Of a stretch of 51,950 nt of DNA, positions 19,748-27,618 are shown piece after piece (position 1 is the first letter of the stretch; each line of letters opens with the position of its first letter). The stretch spans positions 1-51,950 of IMG/VR virus record IMGVR_UViG_3300020578_000114; one strand, 5' to 3'. The translations under genes were made by a program, and so were the position numbers. The DNA is from a virus. The notes below the pieces were generated by a model that worked only from the letters and a program-made list of their open reading frames with translations, was not told where the DNA came from and searched no databases.

Positions 19748-20592
19748 ACCACCTAGTCGACGCCGAGCTGAGGCGCCTCGCGCGCCAGAAAGAGCTGCTG
19801 ATGGAGGGCGTGAAGGACCTCGAGCTGGACTTCGAGGCGAAGATCCGCAAGATCGAGGAGGCCTCCGCCAAGCTCGACGAGATGCAGGAGCGCGTCGTGA
19901 TCGCCCTGGACACGTTCAAGTACCGCATCGAGCGGTCGGCGAACGCCGAGCTGAAGCGCGCCCAGAAGCGCGTGAGGGAACTCGAGGCTAAGCTCGCCGA
20001 GGCCGGCGACGCCAACGCCAAGCGGTCGGTCGACTCCGCGATCGTGTCCAAGGCGAAGACGATCGCCATCTTCGACGCGATCCTGTTCAACATCTGCAAC
20101 TGGTCGACGGACGGCGACACGGCGCCAGACTTCGAGCTGGCCTCGCAGGCGATCCTGTTCCCCGCCGTCTACGAGCGGGTGATGAAGGGCGACGAGGAGG
20201 CGTACATCCTCGACGAGGTGCCCGTGAGCGCCCTAGAGGTCGTCAAGCGCGGCCGCGAGTGGGTGAGATACTTCCGCCGCAGCTGCGAGCTGTCGCTCGT
20301 CGACCCCTCGGTGTGGGAGCGCAGCGTGGACGACGTCGCCAAGTGGTGGGTGTCCGACGCCCTCCCGCTGATCTACGGCGCCCGCGACCCCGACTGGGAC
20401 CACGACGAGCCCTACTCACTGTCGGAGATGATCGCCTGGCGCGACTACCCCGCCAACCGCCCGCTGTCCTTCCCGCTGATCTTCGACGGGATGGAGGCGG
20501 TCAACAAGCACTCCGACCAGATTCGCGACAACTCCGGCCTGCCACTATTCAACCAGCGAGCGATCAAGACGAGGCTGAGCGCGGATGAATGA
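19744..20592 (+). CDS. hypothetical protein with N-terminal coiled coil
   Basis: Encodes 282 residues. Residues 1-90 form a charged coiled coil (ELRRLARQKELLMEGVKDLE, then ANAELKRAQKRVRELEAKLA). From about 100 there is a compact domain rich in Trp (FNICNWSTDGD, REWVRYFRRSCEL, VDDVAKWWVSDALPLIYGA). It is coupled to the glycosylase by ATGA and to the next gene by an 8-nt overlap. Family not recognised; the layout suits an oligomeric scaffold or a DNA-binding accessory protein. Confidence 0.65.
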   Translation: MNHLVDAELRRLARQKELLMEGVKDLELDFEAKIRKIEEASAKLDEMQERVVIALDTFKYRIERSANAELKRAQKRVRELEAKLAEAGDANAKRSVDSAIVSKAKTIAIFDAILFNICNWSTDGDTAPDFELASQAILFPAVYERVMKGDEEAYILDEVPVSALEVVKRGREWVRYFRRSCELSLVDPSVWERSVDDVAKWWVSDALPLIYGARDPDWDHDEPYSLSEMIAWRDYPANRPLSFPLIFDGMEAVNKHSDQIRDNSGLPLFNQRAIKTRLSADE

Positions 20593-20992
20593 CATCAGGA
20601 ACCTCGAGAGCTGGGCGTCGGAGACCGTCACCGAGAACCGGCGCCTCGGCGAGCTGAAGATGCAGGCGGGCCACGCCATCGTCGACGCCCTCGAGTCGTA
20701 CTACGCGCAGTGGCAGACCAAGCGCACCGACCGCGTGCGCAACGAGTACATGAAGTGGCGCGTCCGCCTGCACCGCAAGTGGAACGACCACCCCTCGTTC
20801 CTCGAGGAGCTCGACGAGGCGTTCAACATAGGGCTGAACGACGACGCGATAGGTAAAACCCTCTGGGATATTCCAGCGGAAGACTCCGTAAATCTCTCGA
20901 ATGGCTACAACTGGCGACGCGACTCCGGCTACGCCCTCCGCGGCAGGAACCGCAAGCAGCAGCCAGCCGCTGCTCCAGATCTGGCGCAGTGA
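20585..20992 (+). CDS. hypothetical helical protein
   Basis: Encodes 135 residues, helical and rich in Trp and Arg (LESWASETVTENRRLGELKM, YEYAQ-like YYAQWQTKRTDRVRNEYMKW). The last 35 residues are low-complexity and overlap the next gene by 92 nt in another frame. It starts 8 nt inside the previous gene. The family is not recognised. Confidence 0.6.
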   Translation: MNDIRNLESWASETVTENRRLGELKMQAGHAIVDALESYYAQWQTKRTDRVRNEYMKWRVRLHRKWNDHPSFLEELDEAFNIGLNDDAIGKTLWDIPAEDSVNLSNGYNWRRDSGYALRGRNRKQQPAAAPDLAQ

Positions 20993-21152
20993 GCACATCG
21001 ACCAGTACAGGTGGGTCCTGAGCTTCGGCCCGGGAGACGCAGATCTGTTCCACGGCAACGCCACGTCCCTCGAGCAAGCGATGGGGGACATCGAGCACTG
21101 CCGCAGGATCCACGAGGGGACGGCCCGGGAAGCGGCCGCTGCGGCGCCCTGA
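20901..21152 (+). CDS. hypothetical protein
   Basis: Encodes 83 residues: an Ala/Thr/Ser-rich N-terminus, then LLQIWRSEHIDQYRWVLSFG and a His-Cys helix (MGDIEHCRRIHEGTAREAA). A TAAAAC box (20854-20859) lies upstream inside the preceding gene. The long overlap makes the exact start uncertain. The family is not recognised. Confidence 0.5.
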   Translation: MATTGDATPATPSAAGTASSSQPLLQIWRSEHIDQYRWVLSFGPGDADLFHGNATSLEQAMGDIEHCRRIHEGTAREAAAAAP

Positions 21153-21168
21153 GGCCCCGTCCCCGCGC

Positions 21169-21174
21169 TAGGAT
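21169..21174 (+). promoter_or_regulatory. class B -10-like box (TAGGAT)
   Basis: GCGCTAGGATAGATTG; the box ends 23 nt before ATG 21198. Confidence 0.4.
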
Positions 21175-21197
21175 AGATTGTTCCTACGGGTCACTCA

Positions 21198-21365
21198 ATG
21201 GACTACATCGACGCGGCGGTCGACAGGATCCACCACCTGGTGGACCGGGCCGACGAGCTGTACGACGCCTACATGGATGTCGAGGCCGCGCTGCTGCTCG
21301 AGCAGGCGCTCGAGATCGCCCAGTCCATCCGGGAGCCCGCGCGCACCCCGGCCCTCGCCGCATAA
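21198..21365 (+). CDS. small helical protein before DNA polymerase
   Basis: Encodes 55 residues (DYIDAAVDRIHHLVDRADEL...), a predicted helical hairpin with heptad-like Leu/Ala spacing. Its TAA stop (21363-21365) is also the first half of the TAAGAT box of the polymerase gene. The family is not recognised. Confidence 0.55.
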   Translation: MDYIDAAVDRIHHLVDRADELYDAYMDVEAALLLEQALEIAQSIREPARTPALAA

Positions 21366-21368
21366 GAT
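21363..21368 (+). promoter_or_regulatory. class B -10-like box before DNA polymerase (TAAGAT)
   Basis: GCATAAGATACAC overlaps the previous stop codon and ends 22 nt before ATG 21391. Confidence 0.5.
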
Positions 21369-21390
21369 ACACTTGAACAAAACCTATCAG

Positions 21391-24297
21391 ATGGCAACGT
21401 CTATGAAGCTGAACGAGCAAGGCTACCCCGTCCTCGACGACGGGTTGCACCGCAAGCTCTTCGGCTCGGCACGCCGCCCCGCCCCCAAGAGCTCCACGCT
21501 CGAGAGGACGAGGCGGCTTCTTAGTAGGTTCGAGATCCCGACGCCGGTCGACTACCCGGACGGGATGTACGACGGCGACCTGCCGTTCCCCGAGCTGATC
21601 GGCGGGTCGATCGAGGCGCACTTCGAGGCCATGGCCGGCGAGTTCGTCGACGACTACAAGGCGCTCGCCGGCGCCTTCGCCGAGTCGAGGCTGCCCGAGG
21701 TCCCCGGCTACGACGACTTCGTCTTCCGGCCCGGGTGGACCCGCTACACCGTGGCCGACGGCCAGTGGGTCACCGAGGAGGTCCCACACCCGCTCGAGCG
21801 GGCGTTCACGTACGACACGGAGACCTTCGTCACCGGTGGGGCGTTCCCCGTCATCGGCACCGCCCTGTCAGCGGAGGCGGCGTACGTGTGGCTCGCGGCA
21901 GAGATGTGCGACCCCACGCTGCCGGTCGAGGGCTGGACACAGCACGACCTCATTCCCCTAGGCAAGGGCAACTTCGTCGTCGGCCACAACGTCTCGTACG
22001 ACCGCGTGCGCGCCCGCGACGGCTACACCCTCGCCGAGACCGAGCCGGAGAACTTCTACTTCGACACGCTGTCGGCCCACATCGCCGTGTCGGGGCTGGC
22101 GTCGGGCCAGCGCTGGCTCTACGTCCTGGCCGGCAAGGACCCCGAGGCGCTGACCGAGGAGGAGCGGAAGAAGCTGCGGTTCCGCCCGCGCTGGGCGGAC
22201 GAGGGCGCGACCAACTCCCTGGTCAACGTCTACAACTTCCACGTCGCCGCCGTGCGCGAGTACTTCGGGCAGGACGTTCACCGCATGGAGGACGCCGACA
22301 AGGAGATCCGCGACGTCTTCGTGAAGGCAACCGAGATGCACCAGCTGGCGAACCGCCGCGACCTGCTCGAGTACGCCATGCTCGACGCCTTCTACACGAC
22401 TGAACTGTTCCAGGCCATCTGGCCGAAGTACCTCGACTCGACCCCGTCTAAGGTCGCCCTGGCCGGCCACATGTTCCTCAACGGCTCACGCATCCCCACA
22501 CCGACCGACTGGCCGCGGTGGATCGGGCAGGTCGAGGAGGTGTTCGCGGAGTACAACCGCGAGATGTCGGACATCTGCCACGCGCTGATCGGCAAGTACG
22601 TCGACGAGTGGCGCGAGCTCCTCGACCAGGACGTCGCCGGCGTGCAGGCCAAGCTCGACTCCGACGACCGGCAGCGGCTGCTCGAGCGGCTCGCGCTCGA
22701 CAAGAAGAAGACCGTCAAGATCAACGACGTCCTGAAGGCGCTCGACAAGGCGCAGATCGAGTGGCGCAAGCGCTCCGACCGCTGGGTGGCCCGCGACCCG
22801 TGGCTGAACCAGCTCGACTGGGCGCCCCGGAACTACGCCGGCAAGTACGCCTACATGCCGAATTGGGCCAGCAAGTACCTCGCCGACGACTCCGAGCGCA
22901 TCACCAACAAGGCCAACGTCTCGCACCTGCTGCTCAAGCTCAAGTGGGAGGGCACGCCCGTGATCCTCACGAAGTCCGACGGCTGGTGCTTCCACAGCGA
23001 GGAGGGCAAGCTCGAGAAGGTCCCGCACCCGAAAGGCAACGGCGACAACGTGGGCGTGCTCCTGTCCAAGGACTTCCTCGTCGACATGGAGAACGGCCGC
23101 CTTAGCAGCGACCTGCCCGAGGCCAAGCGCGCGCTCGACATCGCGAACGCCACATCTTACTGGACGTCCGTCCGCAAGCGCGTGCACGACCGGATCTTCA
23201 TGGATGTGGAGAACCCCCACGGCGAGGGCTGGTGCATGATGATGCCGGAGATCATCGCCCACGGCGCCGTGACGCGCCGCACGGTCGAATCGCTCATGGT
23301 CACCATGTGCTCGACCAAGGGCCACCGCATCGGCACCGAGCTGAAGACCCGCATTCAGTGCCCGCCCGGCTGGAAGATCGTCGGCGCCGACTTCGACGGC
23401 CAGGAGCTGCAGATCGCCAGCATCTACGCCGACGCCTGGGAGGGCGGCTTCATCGGCGCGTCGCCGATGGCCCACACCGTGCTCTCCGGCTCGAAGGAGA
23501 AGGGCACCGACGCGCACACGAAGCTCGCGAAGGCCATCGACACCAACCGCGACGTCGCCAAGGGCGTCGGCTTCGCCATGCTCTACGGCGCCGGCGTGAG
23601 GACGATCGCCAACACCATCAAGAAGACGTACAAGGACCGGAGCGCCACCGAGCTGCGCCAGTTCGGCAACCGGGCGCTCGCGTTCAAGAAGGGCAAGAAG
23701 ACGCCCGACGGCTACTACGAGGGCGGCAGCGACAGCGGCTGCTACAACTTCATGGAGGGCATCGCGCTCCGGACCAAGTGCCCGACGCTGCCCTGCCTCG
23801 GGACCAAGATCTCGACGGCCCTGCGGCCCTCCGCGGTCGGCGACGACTTCCACACCGGCCGCATCAACTGGACGATCCAGTCCAGCGGCGCCGAGATGCT
23901 GGCCGTGATCCTCACGGCTACCCACTGGCTGGCCCGGTGCTTCCAGATCCCCGCCCAGTTCATCCTCAGCATCCACGACGAGCTGTGGTGGATGGTGCCC
24001 GAGCGCTACGCCGAGAGCTTCTGCGTCGTCTTCCAGATGGCCCACCTGTACTCCTGGGCGCGCTTCCAGGCCGGCGTCGGCATGTGCGACGTGCCGCTGA
24101 GCCGGGCGTTCTTCTCGTCTGTGGCGATCGACGAGCGGCTGAGGAAGTCGGTGTGCGAGTGCACCAGGACCCCGTCCAACCCGGGCGGCGGCGATGAGCC
24201 CGACGGGGCCGAGTACTCGATGGCCCAGATGGCCGAGCTGGGCTGGGTGAAGAAGCTCCGGACGCGGGGCGAGATGATCGCGAAGGGGCTCATTTGA
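21391..24297 (+). CDS. family A DNA polymerase of the mitochondrial POLG type
   Basis: The replicative polymerase, 968 residues, with 3'-5' exonuclease and polymerase domains. Exonuclease motifs: YDTETF (Asp142/Glu144), VVGHNVSYDR and YAMLDAFYTTELF. Polymerase motif A is GADFDGQELQIAS (Asp667), motif B RDVAKGVGFAMLYGAG and motif C SIHDELWW (Asp863). Several segments match animal DNA polymerase gamma rather than E. coli Pol I or T7: VVGHNVSYDR, the TLxGxKxKGTDxH-like GSKEKGTDAHTKLA, QSSGAEML, and the C-terminal FFSSVAIDERLRKSV with TPSNPGG. A spacer of about 200 residues lies between the domains, as in POLG. No 5'-3' exonuclease or separate accessory subunit is seen. Contractile-tail phages often carry family B enzymes, so this is notable. 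Confidence 0.93.
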   Translation: MATSMKLNEQGYPVLDDGLHRKLFGSARRPAPKSSTLERTRRLLSRFEIPTPVDYPDGMYDGDLPFPELIGGSIEAHFEAMAGEFVDDYKALAGAFAESRLPEVPGYDDFVFRPGWTRYTVADGQWVTEEVPHPLERAFTYDTETFVTGGAFPVIGTALSAEAAYVWLAAEMCDPTLPVEGWTQHDLIPLGKGNFVVGHNVSYDRVRARDGYTLAETEPENFYFDTLSAHIAVSGLASGQRWLYVLAGKDPEALTEEERKKLRFRPRWADEGATNSLVNVYNFHVAAVREYFGQDVHRMEDADKEIRDVFVKATEMHQLANRRDLLEYAMLDAFYTTELFQAIWPKYLDSTPSKVALAGHMFLNGSRIPTPTDWPRWIGQVEEVFAEYNREMSDICHALIGKYVDEWRELLDQDVAGVQAKLDSDDRQRLLERLALDKKKTVKINDVLKALDKAQIEWRKRSDRWVARDPWLNQLDWAPRNYAGKYAYMPNWASKYLADDSERITNKANVSHLLLKLKWEGTPVILTKSDGWCFHSEEGKLEKVPHPKGNGDNVGVLLSKDFLVDMENGRLSSDLPEAKRALDIANATSYWTSVRKRVHDRIFMDVENPHGEGWCMMMPEIIAHGAVTRRTVESLMVTMCSTKGHRIGTELKTRIQCPPGWKIVGADFDGQELQIASIYADAWEGGFIGASPMAHTVLSGSKEKGTDAHTKLAKAIDTNRDVAKGVGFAMLYGAGVRTIANTIKKTYKDRSATELRQFGNRALAFKKGKKTPDGYYEGGSDSGCYNFMEGIALRTKCPTLPCLGTKISTALRPSAVGDDFHTGRINWTIQSSGAEMLAVILTATHWLARCFQIPAQFILSIHDELWWMVPERYAESFCVVFQMAHLYSWARFQAGVGMCDVPLSRAFFSSVAIDERLRKSVCECTRTPSNPGGGDEPDGAEYSMAQMAELGWVKKLRTRGEMIAKGLI

Positions 24298-24473
24298 CCA
24301 AACTCGAACGGGCTATCGACGCCCTCTACCGCGGGCGCTGCAACCTGATCCAGGCCTGCCAGCTGGCCGAGGTCGACCAGGACACGATGAAGCGCTTCCT
24401 CCTCGACAAGGTGCACTGCACCCCGACCCACCCCATCCAACTGACCCTAGACCTCCGGAGCCCAGAGCCATGA
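24294..24473 (+). CDS. small protein after DNA polymerase, TTG start
   Basis: Encodes 59 residues (TKLERAIDALYRGRCNLIQA...), with TTGA overlapping the polymerase stop and the next ATG overlapping its own stop. The LIQACQLAEVDQDTMKRFLL segment resembles a short helix-turn-helix. The function is unknown. Confidence 0.55.
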   Translation: MTKLERAIDALYRGRCNLIQACQLAEVDQDTMKRFLLDKVHCTPTHPIQLTLDLRSPEP

Positions 24474-24646
24474 GCAAGAAGAAGGCGCACTTCTACACCC
24501 TGACCGAGCTGGCGTCCAACCGCCCGTACGCCACCATCGAGTTCTACGACCACAAGGAGCGGCGCATGCTGAGCTCCGTGGACGTGGTCCTCAACATGGC
24601 GTACCATGACGCTTCGTCGATCGCACAGTTCGTGGCATCACGATGA
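24470..24646 (+). CDS. small hypothetical protein
   Basis: Encodes 58 residues (SKKKAHFYTLTELASNRPYA...), a basic start, a beta strand (YATIEFYDHKERRML) and a helical end. Coupled on both sides by ATGA. The family is not recognised. Confidence 0.55.
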   Translation: MSKKKAHFYTLTELASNRPYATIEFYDHKERRMLSSVDVVLNMAYHDASSIAQFVASR

Positions 24647-24657
24647 CCGCCGCGCTG

Positions 24658-24663
24658 TACAAT
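24658..24663 (+). promoter_or_regulatory. class B -10-like box (TACAAT)
   Basis: CTGTACAATAGCG; the box ends 21 nt before ATG 24685, supporting that start for the kinase gene. Confidence 0.35.
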
Positions 24664-24684
24664 AGCGACAGCACCCAACCCACC

Positions 24685-25254
24685 ATGCTCATCATCGTCT
24701 CGGGGCCGGACCGCGTCGGCAAGTCGACCCTGATCAACGCCATGGCCGAGGAGCTCGGCGCCGCCGACACCTACGTCGCCCACCACGGCCCGCCGCCCAC
24801 GGCCAACGAGAACATCTTCGACGTGTACCGCGACACGATCCAGGACTGGAAGTGGTCGCAGAAGCCGTACGCGATCTTCGACCGCGCGTACCCCTGCAGC
24901 TACATCCTCGAGCAGCACCGCCGCCGCAACGCCGGCCACTTCGAGGACGTGATCGACTTCGAGATCGAGCTGGCCGACGCCGTCGACTCGGTCGTGCACC
25001 TCGGCGTCTTCCGGCCCTGGCACTGGTCCGCGCCGCTCCACGTCGAGGAGGTCCGCGACGAGAACCCGGGCGCGGCCCTCTGGTACGTCCGCGACGAGTA
25101 CATCGCCCGCATGCAAGAGCACCAGATCTACACCGAGCAGCTCCTCAACTTCTACGACAACATCACCATGTTCCCCAACGCCCGCATGGAGAACGAGGAC
25201 ACCGACGCCCAGCTGGCCATCGCCAAGTGCCGCGAGGCGCTGCGGAGGGGCTGA
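24685..25254 (+). CDS. P-loop nucleoside monophosphate kinase-like (dTMP kinase/T4 gp1 role)
   Basis: Encodes 189 residues. LIIVSGPDRVGKSTLINAMA carries the Walker A motif in the form typical of thymidylate kinases. The DR motif FDRAYPCSYILEQ resembles their FDRY/DRS segment, and ARMENEDTDAQLAIAKCREAL forms the C-terminal helix. It should phosphorylate a deoxynucleoside monophosphate. Its position two genes upstream of a dCMP-type thymidylate synthase homologue suggests it handles the modified dCMP, as T4 gp1 does for hydroxymethyl-dCMP. The start is chosen from a -10-like box at 24658; ATG 24643, overlapping the previous stop, would add 14 residues. Confidence 0.7.
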   Translation: MLIIVSGPDRVGKSTLINAMAEELGAADTYVAHHGPPPTANENIFDVYRDTIQDWKWSQKPYAIFDRAYPCSYILEQHRRRNAGHFEDVIDFEIELADAVDSVVHLGVFRPWHWSAPLHVEEVRDENPGAALWYVRDEYIARMQEHQIYTEQLLNFYDNITMFPNARMENEDTDAQLAIAKCREALRRG

Positions 25255-25469
25255 TGCCTTTCCCTATGCCGCAGGACCCGGGGTTCATGCTCGAGTACTG
25301 CAAGGAGTGGATCGACGACGCCAACTACCGGTACGATCACGGCATGAAGGCGATGGCACAGGAGAGCATCCGGTCGGCCGCGCAGCTCTACATCCAGCTC
25401 CCGCGCGGCTACAGCAACCCCGAGCTGGAAAAATACTACCAGGACACACTCAAGAAGGTCTACGGATGA
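25254..25469 (+). CDS. hypothetical protein between kinase and synthase
   Basis: Encodes 71 residues, helical (LEYCKEWIDDANYRYDHGMK, PELEKYYQDTLKKVYG). It overlaps both neighbours by TGATG and ATGA, so it is translated together with the nucleotide enzymes. The family is not recognised; a subunit of one of them is possible. Confidence 0.65.
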   Translation: MPFPMPQDPGFMLEYCKEWIDDANYRYDHGMKAMAQESIRSAAQLYIQLPRGYSNPELEKYYQDTLKKVYG

Positions 25470-26380
25470 CATTCGAACGGCGAATCAGGGAGATGACAGC
25501 GAAGCGCCAGCACGTGATCTCCTTCGGCGACCACGTGATCGCCAGCGACAACTGGGACTACGCGTACGGCGAGTACCTGTACGAGATCATGAACCACGGC
25601 GAGCGGTTCGACGGGCGCAACGGCGAGACGAAGGCCGCCTTCGGCTGCTCGGCCAAGGTCGACCTCCGCGCCGGCTTCCCGCTGACCCGCCTGCGGAAGA
25701 TGCCCTGGAAGAACCTCGTCCGCGAGTTCCTCTTCGACATCGGCTTCAACACCAACGTCGAGGCGCTCGGCCCGGCTAAGCACTTCTGGGACTTCCTCGC
25801 CGACGAGAACGGCGAGCTCGGCGCGTCGGCCTACTGCCGGCAGTGGCGCCAGTGGCCGCAATCGGCGCCCGGCGTCGAGGTGCCGAACGAGACGCTGGAG
25901 ACCGACCGCTCGGTCGACCAGCTGAAGGACGTGACGACGCTGCTCAACAACCAGCCGAACTCGCGGCAGGCGACGGTCATCACGCACAACCCGACGGCGA
26001 TCGACCCCGCCTGCCCGCCGTGCCACATCGCGATGCAGTTCATGCCCGCGAAGGACGGATGGCTCGACCTGATGGTGCCGGCCCGCTCCAACGACATGGT
26101 GGTCGGCTTCCCGCTCGACATCGCGCGGTACGCCCTGATGCTCAAGGTTGTTGCCGCGATGACCGACAAGGCCGCGCGCTTCGTCTACATGCCGAGCGCC
26201 AACTCGCACATCTACGAGAACTGCTACGATCTGGTCGACGAAATGCTGGAGCGCGAGCCGCGCCCCGAGTGCCAGGCCCGGATCAACGCGCAGCGCCTCT
26301 ACCTCAAGGACCTGGCGCTCGACGACTTCGAGCTCGAGGGCTACGACCCGCACCCCGCCATCAAGGTGGCGGTCAACTGA
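25466..26380 (+). CDS. thymidylate synthase-fold enzyme, probable dCMP (hydroxy)methylase
   Basis: Encodes 304 residues with the thymidylate synthase fold: GFPLTRLRKMPWKNLVREFL (70-89), TNVEALGPAKHFWDFLADENGELG, CRQWRQWP, DQLKDV and PNSRQATV. The catalytic cysteine lies in CPPCHIAMQF (Cys186), and RSNDMVVGFPLDIARYALM follows. In dUMP enzymes the last motif reads PFN, and that Asn selects uracil. Here it is PLD (Asp218), the change known from T4 dCMP hydroxymethylase. The likely product is therefore 5-hydroxymethyl-dCMP or 5-methyl-dCMP. The Trp in FWDF is kept, which leaves methyl versus hydroxymethyl open. The late GDxHIY motif is altered to SANSHIY. A kinase gene two places upstream would process the product. 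Confidence 0.8.
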   Translation: MTFERRIREMTAKRQHVISFGDHVIASDNWDYAYGEYLYEIMNHGERFDGRNGETKAAFGCSAKVDLRAGFPLTRLRKMPWKNLVREFLFDIGFNTNVEALGPAKHFWDFLADENGELGASAYCRQWRQWPQSAPGVEVPNETLETDRSVDQLKDVTTLLNNQPNSRQATVITHNPTAIDPACPPCHIAMQFMPAKDGWLDLMVPARSNDMVVGFPLDIARYALMLKVVAAMTDKAARFVYMPSANSHIYENCYDLVDEMLEREPRPECQARINAQRLYLKDLALDDFELEGYDPHPAIKVAVN

Positions 26381-26383
26381 CCC

Positions 26384-26397
26384 GGGGTAAGACCCCG
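26384..26397 (+). promoter_or_regulatory. GGGGTAAGACCCC motif before the tail operon (class B)
   Basis: TAAGAC at 26388-26393 inside a CGGGGT-AAG-ACCCCG palindrome (26383-26397), 30 nt before ATG 26424. Nearly identical to the motif at 38980-38993. Confidence 0.5.
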
Positions 26398-26423
26398 GCA
26401 ACCGGAAACACACCCGATACGAC

Positions 26424-26774
26424 ATGGAAGAGCAGACCAACCCACGGGTCAAAGTGATGCGCCAGGGCGACGCCCAGGCCGAGCAGGCCTACGTGCCCGA
26501 CGACGGCGACGAGCTGTTTGGCGTGACGCTATCGACAGGCCGCTACGTCGAGCTCCGCGAGATGAACGCCGGCGACCTCCTCTACCTGGAGAAGACGCTC
26601 GGCAACTGCGGCGACATGGAGCGCTCGCTCAAGCTGGCCTCCCGCCTGTCCACGGCCGGCGGCAAGATCACCTTCGACGAGCTCGGCAAGCTCAAGATGA
26701 AGGACCTCAAGAAGGTGACCGACCTGCTCGGCAAGGCCGGCGGCACCGACGAGGACGAAGAGGACCCAAACTGA
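26424..26774 (+). CDS. tail assembly chaperone, short form (lambda gpG-like)
   Basis: Encodes 116 residues. Role inferred from context: binds the tape measure protein during tail assembly in partnership with a frameshifted longer form. The protein has a beta-rich first part (ELFGVTLSTGRYVELREMNA) and a helical, charged end (KITFDELGKLKMKDLKKVTD). It ends in an acidic tail DEDEEDPN. Its last two sense codons form the slippery heptamer CCCAAAC directly before TGA, so part of the ribosomes should shift to -1 and continue to 27223. No tape measure gene follows in this window, which is unusual for the position. Confidence 0.75.
   Translation: MEEQTNPRVKVMRQGDAQAEQAYVPDDGDELFGVTLSTGRYVELREMNAGDLLYLEKTLGNCGDMERSLKLASRLSTAGGKITFDELGKLKMKDLKKVTDLLGKAGGTDEDEEDPN
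26765..26771 (+). promoter_or_regulatory. -1 programmed ribosomal frameshift site CCCAAAC
   Basis: The heptamer is in the correct phase (gaC-CCA-AAC-TGA), fits X XXY YYZ, and abuts the zero-frame stop. After slipping, reading resumes at CTG 26771 and stays open for 150 codons. Same arrangement as the tail chaperones of many phages. Confidence 0.88.
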
Positions 26775-27223
26775 TCCGGGTCACTCCCCTCGAGGACTTC
26801 ATGTACGAGGTGGTCGTCGACGGCGGCCGCCTCGCTTTGACGTTTCGGGAGCTGACCCCCCGCGACTTCTACTTCTTCAACCTCGTCGAGAACGACTACA
26901 AGGACATCACGCAGACGCACCTCTCGCTTCTGATCCTGATGCGCCTGGCCGGCCTCGAGGAGCGCGACCTCGACCTCATCCCGAGCCGGTACGTGAGGCC
27001 CGTCTGCGAGTGGATGGGGCCCGAGCTGCTCCAGGAGAAGGTCATGAAGGTCGAGCAGTGGCTCGAGATGGCCTTCCACCTGTGCAAGCAGCGGTGGGAC
27101 TCCTCGATCGACTGGATGGAGACCCAGCCGGTGTCGAAGATCCTGCTGATGGCGCACCTGCAGAGCCAGTTCGTCGACAAGCAGAACGAGGAGACCAAGA
27201 AGGCCGCCCGTAAGCGCAAATGA
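26771..27223 (+). CDS. tail assembly chaperone, frameshift extension (lambda gpT-like)
   Basis: The -1 frame continues after the slippery site, giving a 266-residue fusion of the 26424 protein with 150 further residues. This part is helical (DFYFFNLVENDYKDITQTHL, VKIMKVE-like KVMKVEQWLEMAFHLCKQRW) and ends in a basic tail (EETKKAARKRK). Independent initiation at ATG 26801 is possible, but the frame is open with no start or ribosome-binding site right up to the slippery site. That is what a frameshift product would show. The gene overlaps the next by ATGA. Confidence 0.8.
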   Translation: MIRVTPLEDFMYEVVVDGGRLALTFRELTPRDFYFFNLVENDYKDITQTHLSLLILMRLAGLEERDLDLIPSRYVRPVCEWMGPELLQEKVMKVEQWLEMAFHLCKQRWDSSIDWMETQPVSKILLMAHLQSQFVDKQNEETKKAARKRK

Positions 27224-27618
27224 TCAGATTCAAGTTGACGGTACCGACGGTGAACACCAACTGGTGGGCGTCGTCCAAGAACGAGATCGCCAGGGCCCTG
27301 CTCGAGGACAACCAGCAGGACTGGGCGGCCGAGCGCGACCCGAACACCGGCTCGAAATGGGCGCCGCGCAAGCAGCCCACCGGCGGCTGGCCGATCCTGC
27401 GGAGGACCGGCACGATGCAGGACCGCGCCCGGGTCAAGCCCGGCGGCGGCGTCGGCATCTTCGTCGCCACCACGGTCAGCTACGGCCCGTTCCACCAGTA
27501 CGGCACGAGCCGCATGGTCGCGCGCCCGTGGCTCGGGGTGCCGGACCGCACGTTGCCCAGGGCCGCCGAGATCGTCGGCAAAAGCATCTTCAAGGGCCGC
27601 AGCAGGACGTTCCAATGA
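27220..27618 (+). CDS. virion morphogenesis/tail completion protein (Mu gpG-like)
   Basis: Encodes 132 residues with the pattern of the phage virion morphogenesis family. It has a DWAAERDPNTGSKWAPRK segment (40-57), PILRRTGTMQDRARV, and a His-Tyr-Gly motif in YGPFHQYGTSRMVARPWLGV. In Mu and relatives this protein acts at the head-tail joining stage or as the tail completion protein. ATGA overlaps link it to both neighbours. The last residues (KGRSRTFQ) are basic. Confidence 0.8.
   Translation: MIRFKLTVPTVNTNWWASSKNEIARALLEDNQQDWAAERDPNTGSKWAPRKQPTGGWPILRRTGTMQDRARVKPGGGVGIFVATTVSYGPFHQYGTSRMVARPWLGVPDRTLPRAAEIVGKSIFKGRSRTFQ

Noticed and set aside
21178-21390. Upstream extension of the DNA polymerase frame
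   Set aside because: That stretch is better explained by the 21198-21365 gene in another frame and by the TAAGAT box before ATG 21391.
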